NCBI GenBank assembly: GCA_927911515.1
Contig: CAKMQH010000102.1
Location: forward strand, 1 to 15,419
Source of the DNA: an uncultured Neisseria sp.
GTDB lineage: Bacteria > Pseudomonadota > Gammaproteobacteria > Burkholderiales > Neisseriaceae
Reading direction: 5' to 3'
Length of the DNA: 15,419 nucleotides
Below the pieces are notes generated by a model. It was not told where the DNA came from. It saw only the letters and a program-made list of their open reading frames with translations, and did no database searches. Both the position numbers and the translations under genes were made by a program. Positions 8,301 to 15,252 of this stretch are shown here, piece by piece; position 1 is the first letter of the stretch; each line of letters starts with the position of its first letter.

Positions 8301-9031
8301 GAACGCACTTTTTCCCATGTTTTCCGAAAGTTTTCCTGCGCGGCGACTAAATCTGCTTCGGGTCGTCTGAAAACTAAATACGGACGGCTGACGAACTTTT
8401 GTATTGCCGCCAGCATGGTTTGCGGCGTTTGGCGGTGTTCAAATACCAACTTCGCTAGAATGGGATCATTGACGATGCGGTCGCGCCAAAAATCTTGAGC
8501 GGGAATCAGCAGGCGGTCGCGGTTGTCTTCGGTCAACTCGACATCCATAGGCGCGCGGCACAAAAACGCATAATCGCGCAAAATGCGTTGACAGAAACCG
8601 TGAATGGTATAAATCGCGGCGTTGTCAAATTGTCCGATGGCGGCTTTGAGGCGGACAATCAGCCGCGCCCGACTTTCTTGAGCCAATGCCTGTTTGAGCA
8701 AACCGGTTAGAAACACATCGCCCGGATGATTGTCTCGGCAATATGCTGCGAGGTCGTCTGAAAGATTGTTCGTATCCTCCACGCTTTCTAAGGCTTGCAA
8801 TACTTCGTCCAAACGCGCGCGCAAACGGGTTTTTAATTCCGCCGTCGCCGCTTTGGTAAAAGTAACGGTCAAAATACTTTCAACTGGCATCTGCTCAAGC
8901 ACGACCAAACGCGTGAACAACGCTGCAATGCCGTAGGTTTTGCCCGTACCGGCAGAGGCTTCAATCAGATTGGTGCCTGCTATGGGGATGCTTAGGGGAT
9001 CGAAGGCTGGAATGGAGGCGTTGGCGGACAT
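5391..9031 (-). CDS. recB: RecB, exodeoxyribonuclease V beta subunit, interrupted by a one-base frameshift
   Basis: RecB is the 3'-5' helicase and nuclease subunit of RecBCD, which processes double-strand breaks and degrades foreign DNA. Seen, counting from the ATG at 9031: Walker A EASAGTGKT (K31), motif II LIDEFQDTDP (D405), motif III GDPKQAIYSFRG (about 433-444), motif V TMHASKGLQYP (about 750) and motif VI LYVALTRAEEQL (about 820). The frame runs off course after TFTIS near 6064-6077 and stops at 5975. The next frame carries FPRGANAG, HEMLEKFDF and the nuclease motif GFIDMV...IIDYKSNHLG (D1116, D1130, K1132 if one base is restored), ending at 5391. Restored length is about 1213, close to the usual 1180-1200. 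As written, the nuclease domain is lost. Start: MSANASIPAFDPLS is chosen because the frame upstream merely translates an uptake sequence; no clear ribosome site precedes it. At least six uptake sequences lie within the gene. Confidence 0.9.
5659..5670 (+). repeat. DNA uptake sequence variant (11/12) in the RecB nuclease motif
   Basis: AGATCGTCTGAA; read on the recB strand it encodes SDDL between the first catalytic Asp (GFID) and the DYK motif. The Asp-Asp spacing is 14 residues here against 13 in E. coli RecB. Confidence 0.6.
6087..6124. repeat. Perfect inverted uptake-sequence pair inside recB
   Basis: AGGTCGTCTGAA (6087-6098) and TTCAGACGACCT (6113-6124) form a terminator-like stem in the coding sequence for the linker before the nuclease domain. 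Translated on the minus strand they give RSSETALPVSDDL. The recB frame break lies only about 10-20 bases further along. Confidence 0.85.
6276..6287 (+). repeat. DNA uptake sequence (perfect) in recB
   Basis: AGGTCGTCTGAA; on the coding strand it gives HLSDDLYQ. Confidence 0.85.
7362..7373 (-). repeat. DNA uptake sequence (perfect) in recB
   Basis: TTCAGACGACCT on +, i.e. AGGTCGTCTGAA in the recB sense direction, read as GRLKFK. It is the only perfect copy in recB, apart from one arm of the inverted pair, that lies in the sense orientation. Confidence 0.85.
8360..8371 (+). repeat. DNA uptake sequence variant (11/12) in recB
   Basis: GGGTCGTCTGAA, one mismatch at the first base; read on the recB strand as VFRRPEAD. 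Confidence 0.6.
8751..8762 (+). repeat. DNA uptake sequence (perfect) in recB
   Basis: AGGTCGTCTGAA; on the coding strand it gives NLSDDLAAYC near the N-terminal helicase domain. Confidence 0.85.
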
Positions 9032-9074
9032 GATAAGAGGAAGGAAGTACAGACAGAAGGCGTAATCATAGCAG

Positions 9075-9086
9075 AGGTCGTCTGAA
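9075..9086 (+). repeat. DNA uptake sequence (perfect) upstream of recB
   Basis: AGGTCGTCTGAA in the gap between recB and ftsH, without a paired arm. No promoter for recB could be assigned with confidence in 9032-9211. Confidence 0.85.
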
Positions 9087-9211
9087 AACGGTGTGGCGCT
9101 TGGATGTGAAAAAAGGCTTTGGCTTGGTGTATGGTATGGCTTGCAGCTTTGCTGCTGTGTTCTCTTGGATTGAATCGGCGATTTCAACCGCAGAAATAGA
9201 GCGGTTCAAAT

Positions 9212-9243
9212 AATAAAAACGGCAGCTTTTTGGGCTGCCGTTT
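9212..9243 (-). terminator. Rho-independent terminator of ftsH
   Basis: A 10-bp perfect stem, AAACGGCAGC (9217-9226) with GCTGCCGTTT (9234-9243), 7-base loop. On the minus strand it is followed by a T-rich tail (GTTTTTATTATT) and begins 12 bases after the ftsH stop. It separates ftsH from recB. Confidence 0.88.
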
Positions 9244-9255
9244 GCTTTTGTGCGA

Positions 9256-11268
9256 TTAAGCTTGATCTTCAGGTTTGTCAGATAACTCTTTAGCTTTATC
9301 TGATGGTTCTTGAACTTTATCTGATGAGTCTTGAGCGGTTTCTGTGGAAGCAGGTTCATGTTGACTGATTGCTTCCGGAGTTTGCGCTATCGACTCGGTT
9401 TCAGGTTGTTCCGGATTGTCCTGACGGAGATTGTAGCTGTAATCTTTAGGTGGGCTAGGTTGTTTGCCTTCCATAATTTCCAGCACTTGATCGCGGTCTA
9501 TGGTTTCCCAATCCATCAAGGCTTTACACATGATTTCCATCTTGTCGCGGTTTTCATCAAGGATTTTGTAGGCTACTTGATACTGCTCATCCAAGATGCG
9601 GCGGATTTCTGCGTCGATGTCTTGTTGGGTTTTTTCGGAAATATTTTGAGAACGGGTAATGCTGCGTCCCAAGAATACTTCGTCTTCGTTTTCCGTATAA
9701 ACCATCACACCCATTTTATCGCTCATGCCGTAACGGGTAACCATCTCGCGCGCCATTTGGGTGGCACGTTCGAAATCGTTGGATGCGCCGGTAGAAATAC
9801 GGCCGACGAAGATGTCTTCGGCAATGCGTCCGCCAAACAGAATCGACAATTGGCTCAACATTTGGTCTTTATACATGCTGATACGGTCGCGTTCAGGAAG
9901 CTGCCAAGTCAAACCGAGCGCACGACCGCGCGGCATGATGGTCACTTTGTGAACCGGATCGGTAAACGGCAGACTTTCGGCAACAATCGCATGACCTGCT
10001 TCATGGTAGGCAGTCGCACGTTTTTCGTCTTCGTGCATCACCATGCTGCGGCGTTCGGGACCCATATAGATTTTGTCTTTGGCATCTTCAAAATCGCTTT
10101 GGTCGACTTTGATTTTATTGCGACGACCTGCAAACAGGGCGGCTTCGTTGACCAAGTTCGCTAAATCCGCGCCGGAAAAACCCGGTGTACCGCGTGCCAA
10201 TGATGACAAATCTACGGATTCGTCCAAAGGTACTTTTTTCACATGGACTTTCAGGATTTGCTCGCGACCGCGGATATCGGGCAGCGGAACAACAACCTGA
10301 CGGTCGAAGCGGCCAGGACGTTGCAATGCCGGATCCAGTACGTCGGGACGGTTGGTTGCGGCAATGACGATAACGGTATGATTGCTTTCAAAGCCGTCCA
10401 TTTCGACCAAAAGCTGGTTCAAGGTTTGTTCGCGTTCGTCGTTGCTGCCGCCTAAGCCTGCGCCGCGTTGACGGCCGACAGCGTCGATTTCGTCAATGAA
10501 AATGATACAAGGGGCATTTTTCTTCGCTTGCTCAAACATATCGCGCACGCGGCTTGCACCGACACCGACGAACATTTCAACAAAGTCGGAACCTGAAATG
10601 CTGAAGAACGGCACGCCGGCTTCGCCTGCGATGGCTTTTGCCAGCAAAGTCTTACCTGTACCTGGGCTGCCCGCTAGCAAAATCCCGTGCGGAACGCGAC
10701 CGCCCAAGCTTTGGTAGCGGGTGGGGGATTTCAGATAATCAACGATTTCTTGTACTTCTTCTTTTACTTCATCACAACCGGCAACATCGGCAAAGGTAAC
10801 TTTATTGGTTTCTTTGTCCATCAGACGGGCGCGGCTTTTACCGAAAGAGAATGCGCCGCCCTTACCGCCGCCGCCACTCTGCATACGCATGAAGTAGAAC
10901 CATGCGCCAATCAACAGCATTACCGGCAGCAGGCTGAAAAACAGGCTGGTAAGGATACTCGGTTTTTCTTCAGGTATAACGTTTACGCGGACTTTGTTGT
11001 CAAGAAGCGTTTTGACCAAATTATCGTCTAAAGGCGCATTGGTAAAGAAAGAGGTTTTGTCGGTGCGTTCGCCTTTAATCAGATAACCGATGATAGCGGA
11101 GCCTTCGATTTTGACGTTGCTCACTTCACCGTTGTTTACCTGTTGGATAAATTGAGAGTATTCGATTTGCTGCTTGTTTTCCTGCTTGCTGGTCAGTGCG
11201 TTGAACGCGGCCATCAGACCGACGCACAAAGCAACCCATAGCAGGATTGACTTAAAGGTATTCCCCAC
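9256..11268 (-). CDS. ftsH: FtsH, membrane ATP-dependent zinc metalloprotease
   Basis: FtsH is the hexameric inner-membrane AAA+ protease that degrades misfolded membrane proteins and regulators. Seen in 670 residues: N-terminal helix (about 7-25), periplasmic domain, second helix (about 105-127), Walker A GSPGTGKT (200-207), Walker B IIFIDEID (255-262), second region of homology ending RPGRFDR (317-323), and the zinc site HEAGH (422-426). All catalytic residues are present. The start is GTG (11268-11266) with GGAG nine bases upstream; a tiny frame ATG GAG TCT GGC TAA sits directly before it in the same phase. Odd: the tail after about 610 is long and polar and ends with three seven-residue SDK-type repeats (SDKVQEP, SDKAKEL, SDKPEDQ) matched by 21-base DNA repeats. 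It follows rlmE by 64 bases on the same strand, the common arrangement. Confidence 0.97.
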   Translation of the reverse strand: MGNTFKSILLWVALCVGLMAAFNALTSKQENKQQIEYSQFIQQVNNGEVSNVKIEGSAIIGYLIKGERTDKTSFFTNAPLDDNLVKTLLDNKVRVNVIPEEKPSILTSLFFSLLPVMLLIGAWFYFMRMQSGGGGKGGAFSFGKSRARLMDKETNKVTFADVAGCDEVKEEVQEIVDYLKSPTRYQSLGGRVPHGILLAGSPGTGKTLLAKAIAGEAGVPFFSISGSDFVEMFVGVGASRVRDMFEQAKKNAPCIIFIDEIDAVGRQRGAGLGGSNDEREQTLNQLLVEMDGFESNHTVIVIAATNRPDVLDPALQRPGRFDRQVVVPLPDIRGREQILKVHVKKVPLDESVDLSSLARGTPGFSGADLANLVNEAALFAGRRNKIKVDQSDFEDAKDKIYMGPERRSMVMHEDEKRATAYHEAGHAIVAESLPFTDPVHKVTIMPRGRALGLTWQLPERDRISMYKDQMLSQLSILFGGRIAEDIFVGRISTGASNDFERATQMAREMVTRYGMSDKMGVMVYTENEDEVFLGRSITRSQNISEKTQQDIDAEIRRILDEQYQVAYKILDENRDKMEIMCKALMDWETIDRDQVLEIMEGKQPSPPKDYSYNLRQDNPEQPETESIAQTPEAISQHEPASTETAQDSSDKVQEPSDKAKELSDKPEDQA
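9274..9336 (-). repeat. Three tandem 21-bp units in the 3' end of ftsH
   Basis: Units at 9274-9294, 9295-9315 and 9316-9336; the last two are close copies (TTTATCTGATG... in each), the first is more diverged. Each encodes seven residues containing SDK. Confidence 0.7.
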
Positions 11269-11332
11269 TTAGCCAGACTCCATGATATTAAGATAAACGA
11301 AAGGAAGATTTTAAAACACGCTGTCTGTATTG

Positions 11333-11953
11333 TCAGCGTTTATTTTTCCCTAATAAATAAATCTCACTGGAACGATTGCGTGATGCTTCGGGCTTGCGCG
11401 TCTGCACTGTCCCGAAGATTTCGCGCATGGCTGCCATATATTCCTGATAGCCCGCTCCCTGAAATACTTTCACCAAAAAGCTGCCGCCCGTTTTTAAGTG
11501 ATTGACTGCAAAGTCCAAAGCCAGTTCGCACAAGTAAAAGCTGCGTGCTTGGTCGGTTACGGCGTTACCCGACATATTGGGTGCCATATCACAAATTACA
11601 AGGTCTAGCGGGCGGGAGTCGAGAAGGGTTTCAAATTGCGCCAATACCTCGTCTTCCCTGAAGTCGCCTTGAATAAATGAGACACCTTCTATTTCATCCA
11701 TGGGCAGGATATCCAATGCGAACACACGCCCTGAATTGCCGACCAGTTTTGCCGCGACTTGCGACCAGCTTCCCGGCGCGCTGCCTAAATCCGCCAAAAC
11801 CGTGCCGGGTTTGATTAATTTGTCTTTTTCGTTGATTTCCAGCAGTTTATATGCGGCGCGGGCGCGATAGCCGTCTTTTTGCGCCATGTGGACGTAATGA
11901 TCGTTGACGTGTTCGTGAAGCCAGGCTTTTGATGATTTTGAACGTACTGCCAT
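11333..11953 (-). CDS. rlmE: RlmE (RrmJ/FtsJ), 23S rRNA 2'-O-methyltransferase U2552
   Basis: RlmE methylates the ribose of U2552 in the A-loop of 23S rRNA late in 50S assembly, using S-adenosylmethionine. Seen in 206 residues: the SAM-binding loop LADLGSAPGSWSQVA (about 53-67), the CDMAPNMSG motif, and the catalytic tetrad K36, D122, K162, E197, each two positions before the E. coli residues K38, D124, K164 and E199. Length matches the family (about 209). It begins at ATG 11953-11951 and is divergent from yhbY. ftsH follows on the same strand after 64 bases with no terminator seen between them, so the two are probably cotranscribed. Confidence 0.96.
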   Translation of the reverse strand: MAVRSKSSKAWLHEHVNDHYVHMAQKDGYRARAAYKLLEINEKDKLIKPGTVLADLGSAPGSWSQVAAKLVGNSGRVFALDILPMDEIEGVSFIQGDFREDEVLAQFETLLDSRPLDLVICDMAPNMSGNAVTDQARSFYLCELALDFAVNHLKTGGSFLVKVFQGAGYQEYMAAMREIFGTVQTRKPEASRNRSSEIYLLGKNKR

Positions 11954-12061
11954 AATATATTTAATGATTTAGAGAAACGCCGTATTGTACGTTATTTTCC
12001 CCCGAGATTGCGCCAAATCGCGTACAATGCCGCATTATTCTTTCTTTTCAAGCACTAGAAC
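11954..12061. promoter_or_regulatory. Divergent rlmE/yhbY intergenic region
   Basis: The 108-base gap must hold promoters for both directions. Two mirror-image TACAAT sequences are visible: on the minus strand at 11984-11989 and on the plus strand at 12023-12028, each flanked by CG-rich bases. They are plausible -10 elements, but convincing -35 hexamers at 16-18 bases are lacking, so the assignment is tentative. Confidence 0.35.
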
Positions 12062-12346
12062 ATGACTGACAATAAATTAAGCACTAAAGAAATTTTGGAA
12101 TTGAAAGCCCGCGCGCATCACCTTCATCCCGTTGTAATGGTGGGACAGCAAGGTTTGACCGAATCCGTTATTAAGGAAACCGATGCTGCCTTGACGGCGC
12201 ATGAGTTAATCAAAGTCCGTGTATTCGGCGATGACCGTGCCGAGCGCGTTGAAATTTGCAATGCGTTGTGTGACGCCGTTGACGCGCAATTGGTTCAGCA
12301 TATCGGCAAACTGTTGGTGTTGTGGCGTAAAAACTTGGAGGCTTGA
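12062..12346 (+). CDS. yhbY: YhbY, CRM-domain ribosome assembly RNA-binding protein
   Basis: This 94-residue protein is a single CRS1-YhbY (CRM) domain. In E. coli YhbY associates with pre-50S ribosomal particles. Seen: LKARAHHLHPVVMVGQQGL, the family's GxxG-type RNA-contact loop (VGQQGLT), then HELIKVRVFGDD and a closing LVQHIGKLLVLWRKN strand. Length is normal for the family. The gene is divergent from rlmE/ftsH, a neighbourhood found widely in proteobacteria and consistent with a shared role around the large ribosomal subunit. No strong Shine-Dalgarno is visible before the ATG (CAAGCACTAGAAC). Confidence 0.93.
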   Translation: MTDNKLSTKEILELKARAHHLHPVVMVGQQGLTESVIKETDAALTAHELIKVRVFGDDRAERVEICNALCDAVDAQLVQHIGKLLVLWRKNLEA

Positions 12347-12390
12347 TTCTTCAAGAGCATATTCAGACATCTTAAGGGCAGATATACAAA

Positions 12391-12402
12391 AGGTCGTCTG
12401 AA
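12391..12402 (+). repeat. DNA uptake sequence (perfect) after yhbY
   Basis: AGGTCGTCTGAA. A decayed opposite arm, ATTCAGACATCTT (12361-12373), lies upstream, so this was probably once a terminator pair for yhbY. No other signal was recognised up to about 12500. Confidence 0.8.
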
Positions 12403-12499
12403 AATATTTATGACTCTTACGAAGTGTTTTTGTTATGCGCTCGTAAAATCAGGAAAATCGATAAACTCTCTCTGATTGATTACTGTCAATGGAAACATA

Positions 12500-12550
12500 C
12501 CCGCAGTTTTTAAAGCTGCGGATTGGCTATACTAACGATAGGAGCACATC
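12500..12550 (+). promoter_or_regulatory. Putative promoter and ribosome site of the small lipoprotein gene
   Basis: TATACT (12528-12533) is a good -10 candidate, and AGGAG (12540-12544) lies six bases before the ATG. If TATACT is used, transcription would start at about the AGGAG itself, which is awkward, so the true promoter may lie further upstream. A small hairpin, CCGCAG...CTGCGG, precedes it (about 12501-12521). Confidence 0.35.
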
Positions 12551-12820
12551 ATGAAAGCATTATCTGTTGCACTGGTTTTATTGACTTTGGCAGGTTGTCA
12601 CAATACTTGGAATGGCGTTCGAGAAGACGGCTCCCGCATTATCGGACGTTCTGTCAGCGGAATCGGTCACGGTATCGGCAAGGCAGGTCAGGCATTGGAA
12701 CGTACCGGCAGCAGAATCGACAACCGCCAACAAGTACAGCAGCCTCAAATGTACGAACAGAATCAATATCCATACCCGGCGCAGAACCAATATCCTGAGC
12801 AGAATCAATACCAATATTAA
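12551..12820 (+). CDS. Small entericidin-like lipoprotein
   Basis: An 89-residue precursor with a lipoprotein signal: MKALSVALVLLTLAGC, lipobox LAGC with the lipidated Cys at 16, leaving a mature protein of 74 residues. The following NTWNGVREDGSRIIGRSVSG resembles the entericidin family pattern (Cys-Asn-Thr...Gly...Asp...Gly), and a Gly/Ile-rich amphipathic stretch follows. The tail is Gln/Asn/Tyr-rich with NQYP-type repeats, not part of typical entericidins, which are only about 45 residues. Known: entericidins are small envelope lipoproteins; the E. coli pair was described as a toxin/antidote couple, but no partner gene is visible here. Start supported by AGGAG. Terminator at 12836-12875. 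Lipoprotein confident; entericidin relation moderate. Confidence 0.8.
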   Translation: MKALSVALVLLTLAGCHNTWNGVREDGSRIIGRSVSGIGHGIGKAGQALERTGSRIDNRQQVQQPQMYEQNQYPYPAQNQYPEQNQYQY

Positions 12821-12835
12821 GCCTTTTTTATGGAT

Positions 12836-12875
12836 AACCCCGATTACACGTTTTGTAGTCGGGGTTTTGGTTTTT
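12836..12875 (+). terminator. Strong rho-independent terminator after the lipoprotein gene
   Basis: A 12-bp stem, AACCCCGATTAC (12836-12847) with GTAGTCGGGGTT (12855-12866) including one T-G pair, 7-base loop, then TTTTGGTTTTT. Confidence 0.88.
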
Positions 12876-12885
12876 CAGACGACCT
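12874..12885 (-). repeat. DNA uptake sequence (perfect)
   Basis: TTCAGACGACCT on the + strand, unpaired, immediately after the T-run of the preceding terminator. Confidence 0.85.
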
Positions 12886-12960
12886 TTATCCTGTATGATT
12901 CAGAATTTGCAATGAAATAGGCATAACTTTCGCCGTCTTCTCACTTATATTGATAACAAG

Positions 12961-14251
12961 ATGAAAAATCTCACTTTCTGGCTTCTGCTGCTGGCTGCGG
13001 CATTCGGTTTTTTTTATTATCAGCAAAACCATAGAATTTCTCAGGACGAGCTGATTCATGCGCAGTCGCCGCATGACAGGTCTTCCGTTTCGTCATTTGG
13101 CGGATTGGCTTACCTGAACTTTTTTGCGTGCAAACGCCGGACTGCCGACTTTGGCGCATTCATCGGTTTTAGAAAAATCCGCCCGCAATCATGCGCGTTA
13201 TTTGTTGCAGAACCCTGAAGATGGTCATGACGAACGTCATCGCAGCAATCCGTTTTTCACGGGCAACCGTCCGGCGGAACGCGCCCAAAAGGTCGGTTAT
13301 TTTTATGATGGCGTACATGAAAATATCAGTACCGGTTTTTATCCGTATCCAGAAGAGGTAGATACCCATTTGCCTGTTCAGCAGCAGATTGATGGTTTGA
13401 TGACCGCCATTTATCATCGCTTCTCTCTGTTGGAACAAGGCATTGATGAAGCTGGTGCGGCATTTGAGTATCGCGACGGGCGTACATCTGTCGCCATTAA
13501 TCAGGGAAATCATCAGTTTAATTATTATTGCGGTTTAGGCAGGGTTTATCCGGAACCGGGGCGACGTTATTATCAAAATGCCTGCAACAACCATGCCATT
13601 GTTTACGCGGACGAAATCAAGGCGCAACGCGAGTTTCTTTATGTCGTTTATCCGCAAGGCAATTTTGCCATGCCGGATTTTCACGGCGAACATCCCGACC
13701 CCATGCCGGGTTATGAATTTACAGGCAACCCTGTCAGTATCGCTTTTGCGGAATCTGCCGGAAAAATCCGAATGAAGTCGTTCAAGCTTTATCAAGGCAA
13801 ATCCGAAATAGAGAAGGTTAAGGTGATGACGGCAAGCAATGATCCGAATCAAACGTTTTCTGATCGACAGTTTGCCTTATTTCCCTTGTCGCCTTTGGAA
13901 TACGATACCGCGTATCGTGCCGTATTCGAGTATGAGCGCAATGGCAAATCCAAAAAGGCCGAATGGACTTTCAGAACGAAAAAGCCTGATTATCCTTATT
14001 TCATCGTTAAGGGCGGAGAGAAGCTGGCTATTGAATCGGGCAAGAAATATTTCATTCATTGGAAGGATTTTTGGTGCCAGCGGGAATGCGAGGAGTATGT
14101 TTACCGCCAACGCGGCAAAGCGAAACTTGAAGTCATGGAGCGTCAGATCGGCGGTATGGTGGTACGGGTTACCGGAGACAAAGGAGATGATGTCCGTTTA
14201 ACGCCGAAGGAAGAAAATGATAAGGCAGTCTTGCTTTATATCTGGCGATAG
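12961..14251 (+). CDS. Membrane-anchored CAP (SCP/YkwD-like) domain protein, interrupted by a one-base frameshift
   Basis: Seen: an N-terminal hydrophobic helix (MKNLTFWLLLLAAAFGFFYY) acting as uncleaved anchor or signal, then a CAP domain. The first frame reaches GLAYLNFF and then diverges, stopping at 13218; the next frame gives LRANAGLPTLAHS, SARNHARYLLQ (H77), VHENISTG (H119, E120) and YYCGLGRVY, which are the conserved CAP positions, then a C-terminal beta-rich domain to 14251. Removing one T from the six at 13120-13125 joins them as LNFLRANAGLP and gives 429 residues. Known: bacterial CAP proteins are secreted or envelope proteins whose activity is mostly unknown. A second T-run of eight lies at 13008-13015 near the 5' end. 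The ribosome site is weak (AACAAG). As written only about 85 residues would be made. Sequencing error or phase-variable slippage are both possible. Confidence 0.85.
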
Positions 14252-14257
14252 GCAATC

Positions 14258-14299
14258 AAGGTCGTTTGAAATCCAAACAGGTTTTCAGACGACCTTTTT
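14258..14299 (+). terminator. Terminator from an inverted uptake-sequence pair
   Basis: AGGTCGTTTGAA (14259-14270, one mismatch) pairs with the perfect TTCAGACGACCT (14284-14295), followed by T5 (14295-14299). It lies seven bases after the CAP-protein stop. Confidence 0.8.
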
Positions 14300-14338
14300 C
14301 ATACGCAATAAGGTAGGGTAGGGCAATATACTTTTTAT

Positions 14339-14365
14339 TTGGGTAAACCGTAAAACTGTTAGAAT
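14339..14365 (+). promoter_or_regulatory. Putative extended -10 promoter
   Basis: TTGGGT (14339-14344) and TAGAAT (14360-14365) with a 15-base spacer and an upstream TG (TGTTAGAAT), the same extended -10 form as the YdcH promoter. Transcription would start near 14372, leaving almost no leader before the open frame at 14378. Confidence 0.4.
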
Positions 14366-14377
14366 AGCGGAAATTTT

Positions 14378-14635
14378 ATTTCTTGTTTCTCAAACAACGA
14401 TCCGCATCCGAAAATTGCCGCCCAGACGCGTTATGCCTTTGTCTGTATCGGACTGATGATGCTTTCTTTCCTGATATATGTGGTTTTGGCAGTGTTTGAT
14501 TTGGGTTTGGATATGCCGATACGGATTGCGCTGAACAGTTTTTCGCTTTTTTTTAATCTTGCTGTTTGCATTTTGGGCGGCGTTTTTTTCAATCCGAGTA
14601 GCGGTGCTGCGAAAGAAAATGGGGGTATGACATGA
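14378..14635 (+). CDS. Small two-helix membrane protein, coupled to the DUF971 gene
   Basis: The frame is open from 14363 and ends at TGA 14633-14635, overlapping the next ATG (14632-14634) as ATGA, a sign of translational coupling. The product begins around NNDPHPKIAAQTRYAFVC, has two hydrophobic helices (MMLSFLIYVVLAVF; FSLFFNLAVCILGGVFF) and a short hydrophilic end. The start is uncertain: no ATG/GTG/TTG precedes the conserved-looking DPHPK in frame, so I list ATT 14378 provisionally. Removing one T from TTT 14386-14388 would join TTG 14383 to the frame, so a further one-base error is possible. The first in-frame ATG (14456) would cut into the first helix and leave 59 residues. I do not recognise the family. 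An eight-T run lies inside at 14547-14554. Confidence 0.6.
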   Translation: MSCFSNNDPHPKIAAQTRYAFVCIGLMMLSFLIYVVLAVFDLGLDMPIRIALNSFSLFFNLAVCILGGVFFNPSSGAAKENGGMT

Positions 14636-15063
14636 ACCAAGTTGATAACAACATTCCTGAAGAAATCCGTTTGCAACATGACCGATCGGCTTTGGTTTTG
14701 GTTTATCGCGGCGAACGCAAAACCCTTCCTGCCGAATTTCTCCGCGTTTATTCTCCCAGCGCCGAAGTGCGCGGACATGGCGCGGGACAAGATGTCTTGC
14801 AGACGGGTAAAGCAGAAGTCACGATTTCTGATTTAGACCCTGTCGGTCAGTATGCGCTCAAAATTACCTTTTCAGACGGTCATAATAGCGGTTTGTATGA
14901 CTGGGCTTATCTTTACAAATTGGCTTACGATTATGATGCGCTTTGGCAGGATTATCTTCGCAGGTTAAAAGAAGCTGGAGCTTCCAGAATACCGAGTGCC
15001 GCCGACCTTCTTGCAGGTAAAAAGCATTCCTGCGGCAGCGGCAGTTGTGGTGGGCATCATTGA
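14632..15063 (+). CDS. DUF971 (gamma-butyrobetaine hydroxylase-like N-terminal domain) protein
   Basis: This 143-residue protein has the DUF971 fold pattern: IPEEIRLQHDRSALVLVY, then LPAEFLRVYSPSAEVRGHG, then VTISDLDPVGQYALKITFSDGHNSGLYDWAYLYKL. The last block (F.DGH.SG.Y.W.YL) is the family hallmark and is shared with the N-terminal domain of gamma-butyrobetaine hydroxylase. In proteobacteria this stand-alone protein is often near ubiquinone genes such as ubiE; its own activity is not established. The C-terminal tail HSCGSGSCGGHH has two Cys and three His and could bind metal. The ATG is preceded by GGGGG (14621-14625) and overlaps the upstream small membrane protein by ATGA. It is followed by non-coding sequence, not ubiE, within the window. 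Confidence 0.88.
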   Translation: MNQVDNNIPEEIRLQHDRSALVLVYRGERKTLPAEFLRVYSPSAEVRGHGAGQDVLQTGKAEVTISDLDPVGQYALKITFSDGHNSGLYDWAYLYKLAYDYDALWQDYLRRLKEAGASRIPSAADLLAGKKHSCGSGSCGGHH

Positions 15064-15252
15064 TTAGTGAGCGTGTGAGGCGGCATTGGGATGGACAGCA
15101 GGGTGTCGGCAAAGCAGGCTCTGTTCCTCGCTTGAAAAATATATCAGTCTGTCAGATGTCAAACAGAATCAGGAAAATGTAGCATTACTCTTGGAAGATG
15201 ATGTTGGAAGAACGAAAATCGATCTAATACGCTGCTGACCAACCGAGGCATT
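15064..15252. other. Gene-free stretch after the DUF971 gene
   Basis: No terminator or uptake sequence was found. One plus-strand frame runs open from TTG 15086 to TGA 15238 and encodes the protein-like phrase SLSDVKQNQENVALLLEDD, but it has no ribosome site and no recognisable family. It may be a remnant of a lost gene or chance. Confidence 0.4.

Noticed and set aside
7935..8498. 187-codon plus-strand frame
   Set aside because: Antisense shadow of recB in a GC-rich region, with no recognisable domain or ribosome site.
9032..9187. Upstream extension of recB to 9187
   Set aside because: The extra residues translate an uptake sequence (SDDL) and low-quality sequence; RecB homology starts just after the ATG at 9031.
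9331..10164. 277-codon plus-strand frame
   Set aside because: Antisense to the highly conserved ftsH; long only because of ftsH codon bias.
12523..12798. 91-codon plus-strand frame overlapping the lipoprotein
   Set aside because: Out of frame with the lipoprotein gene, which has a clear signal peptide, lipobox and ribosome site.
15086..15238. Open frame of 50 codons with protein-like sequence
   Set aside because: No ribosome site, only a TTG start and no family recognised; kept only as a remark on the gene-free stretch.
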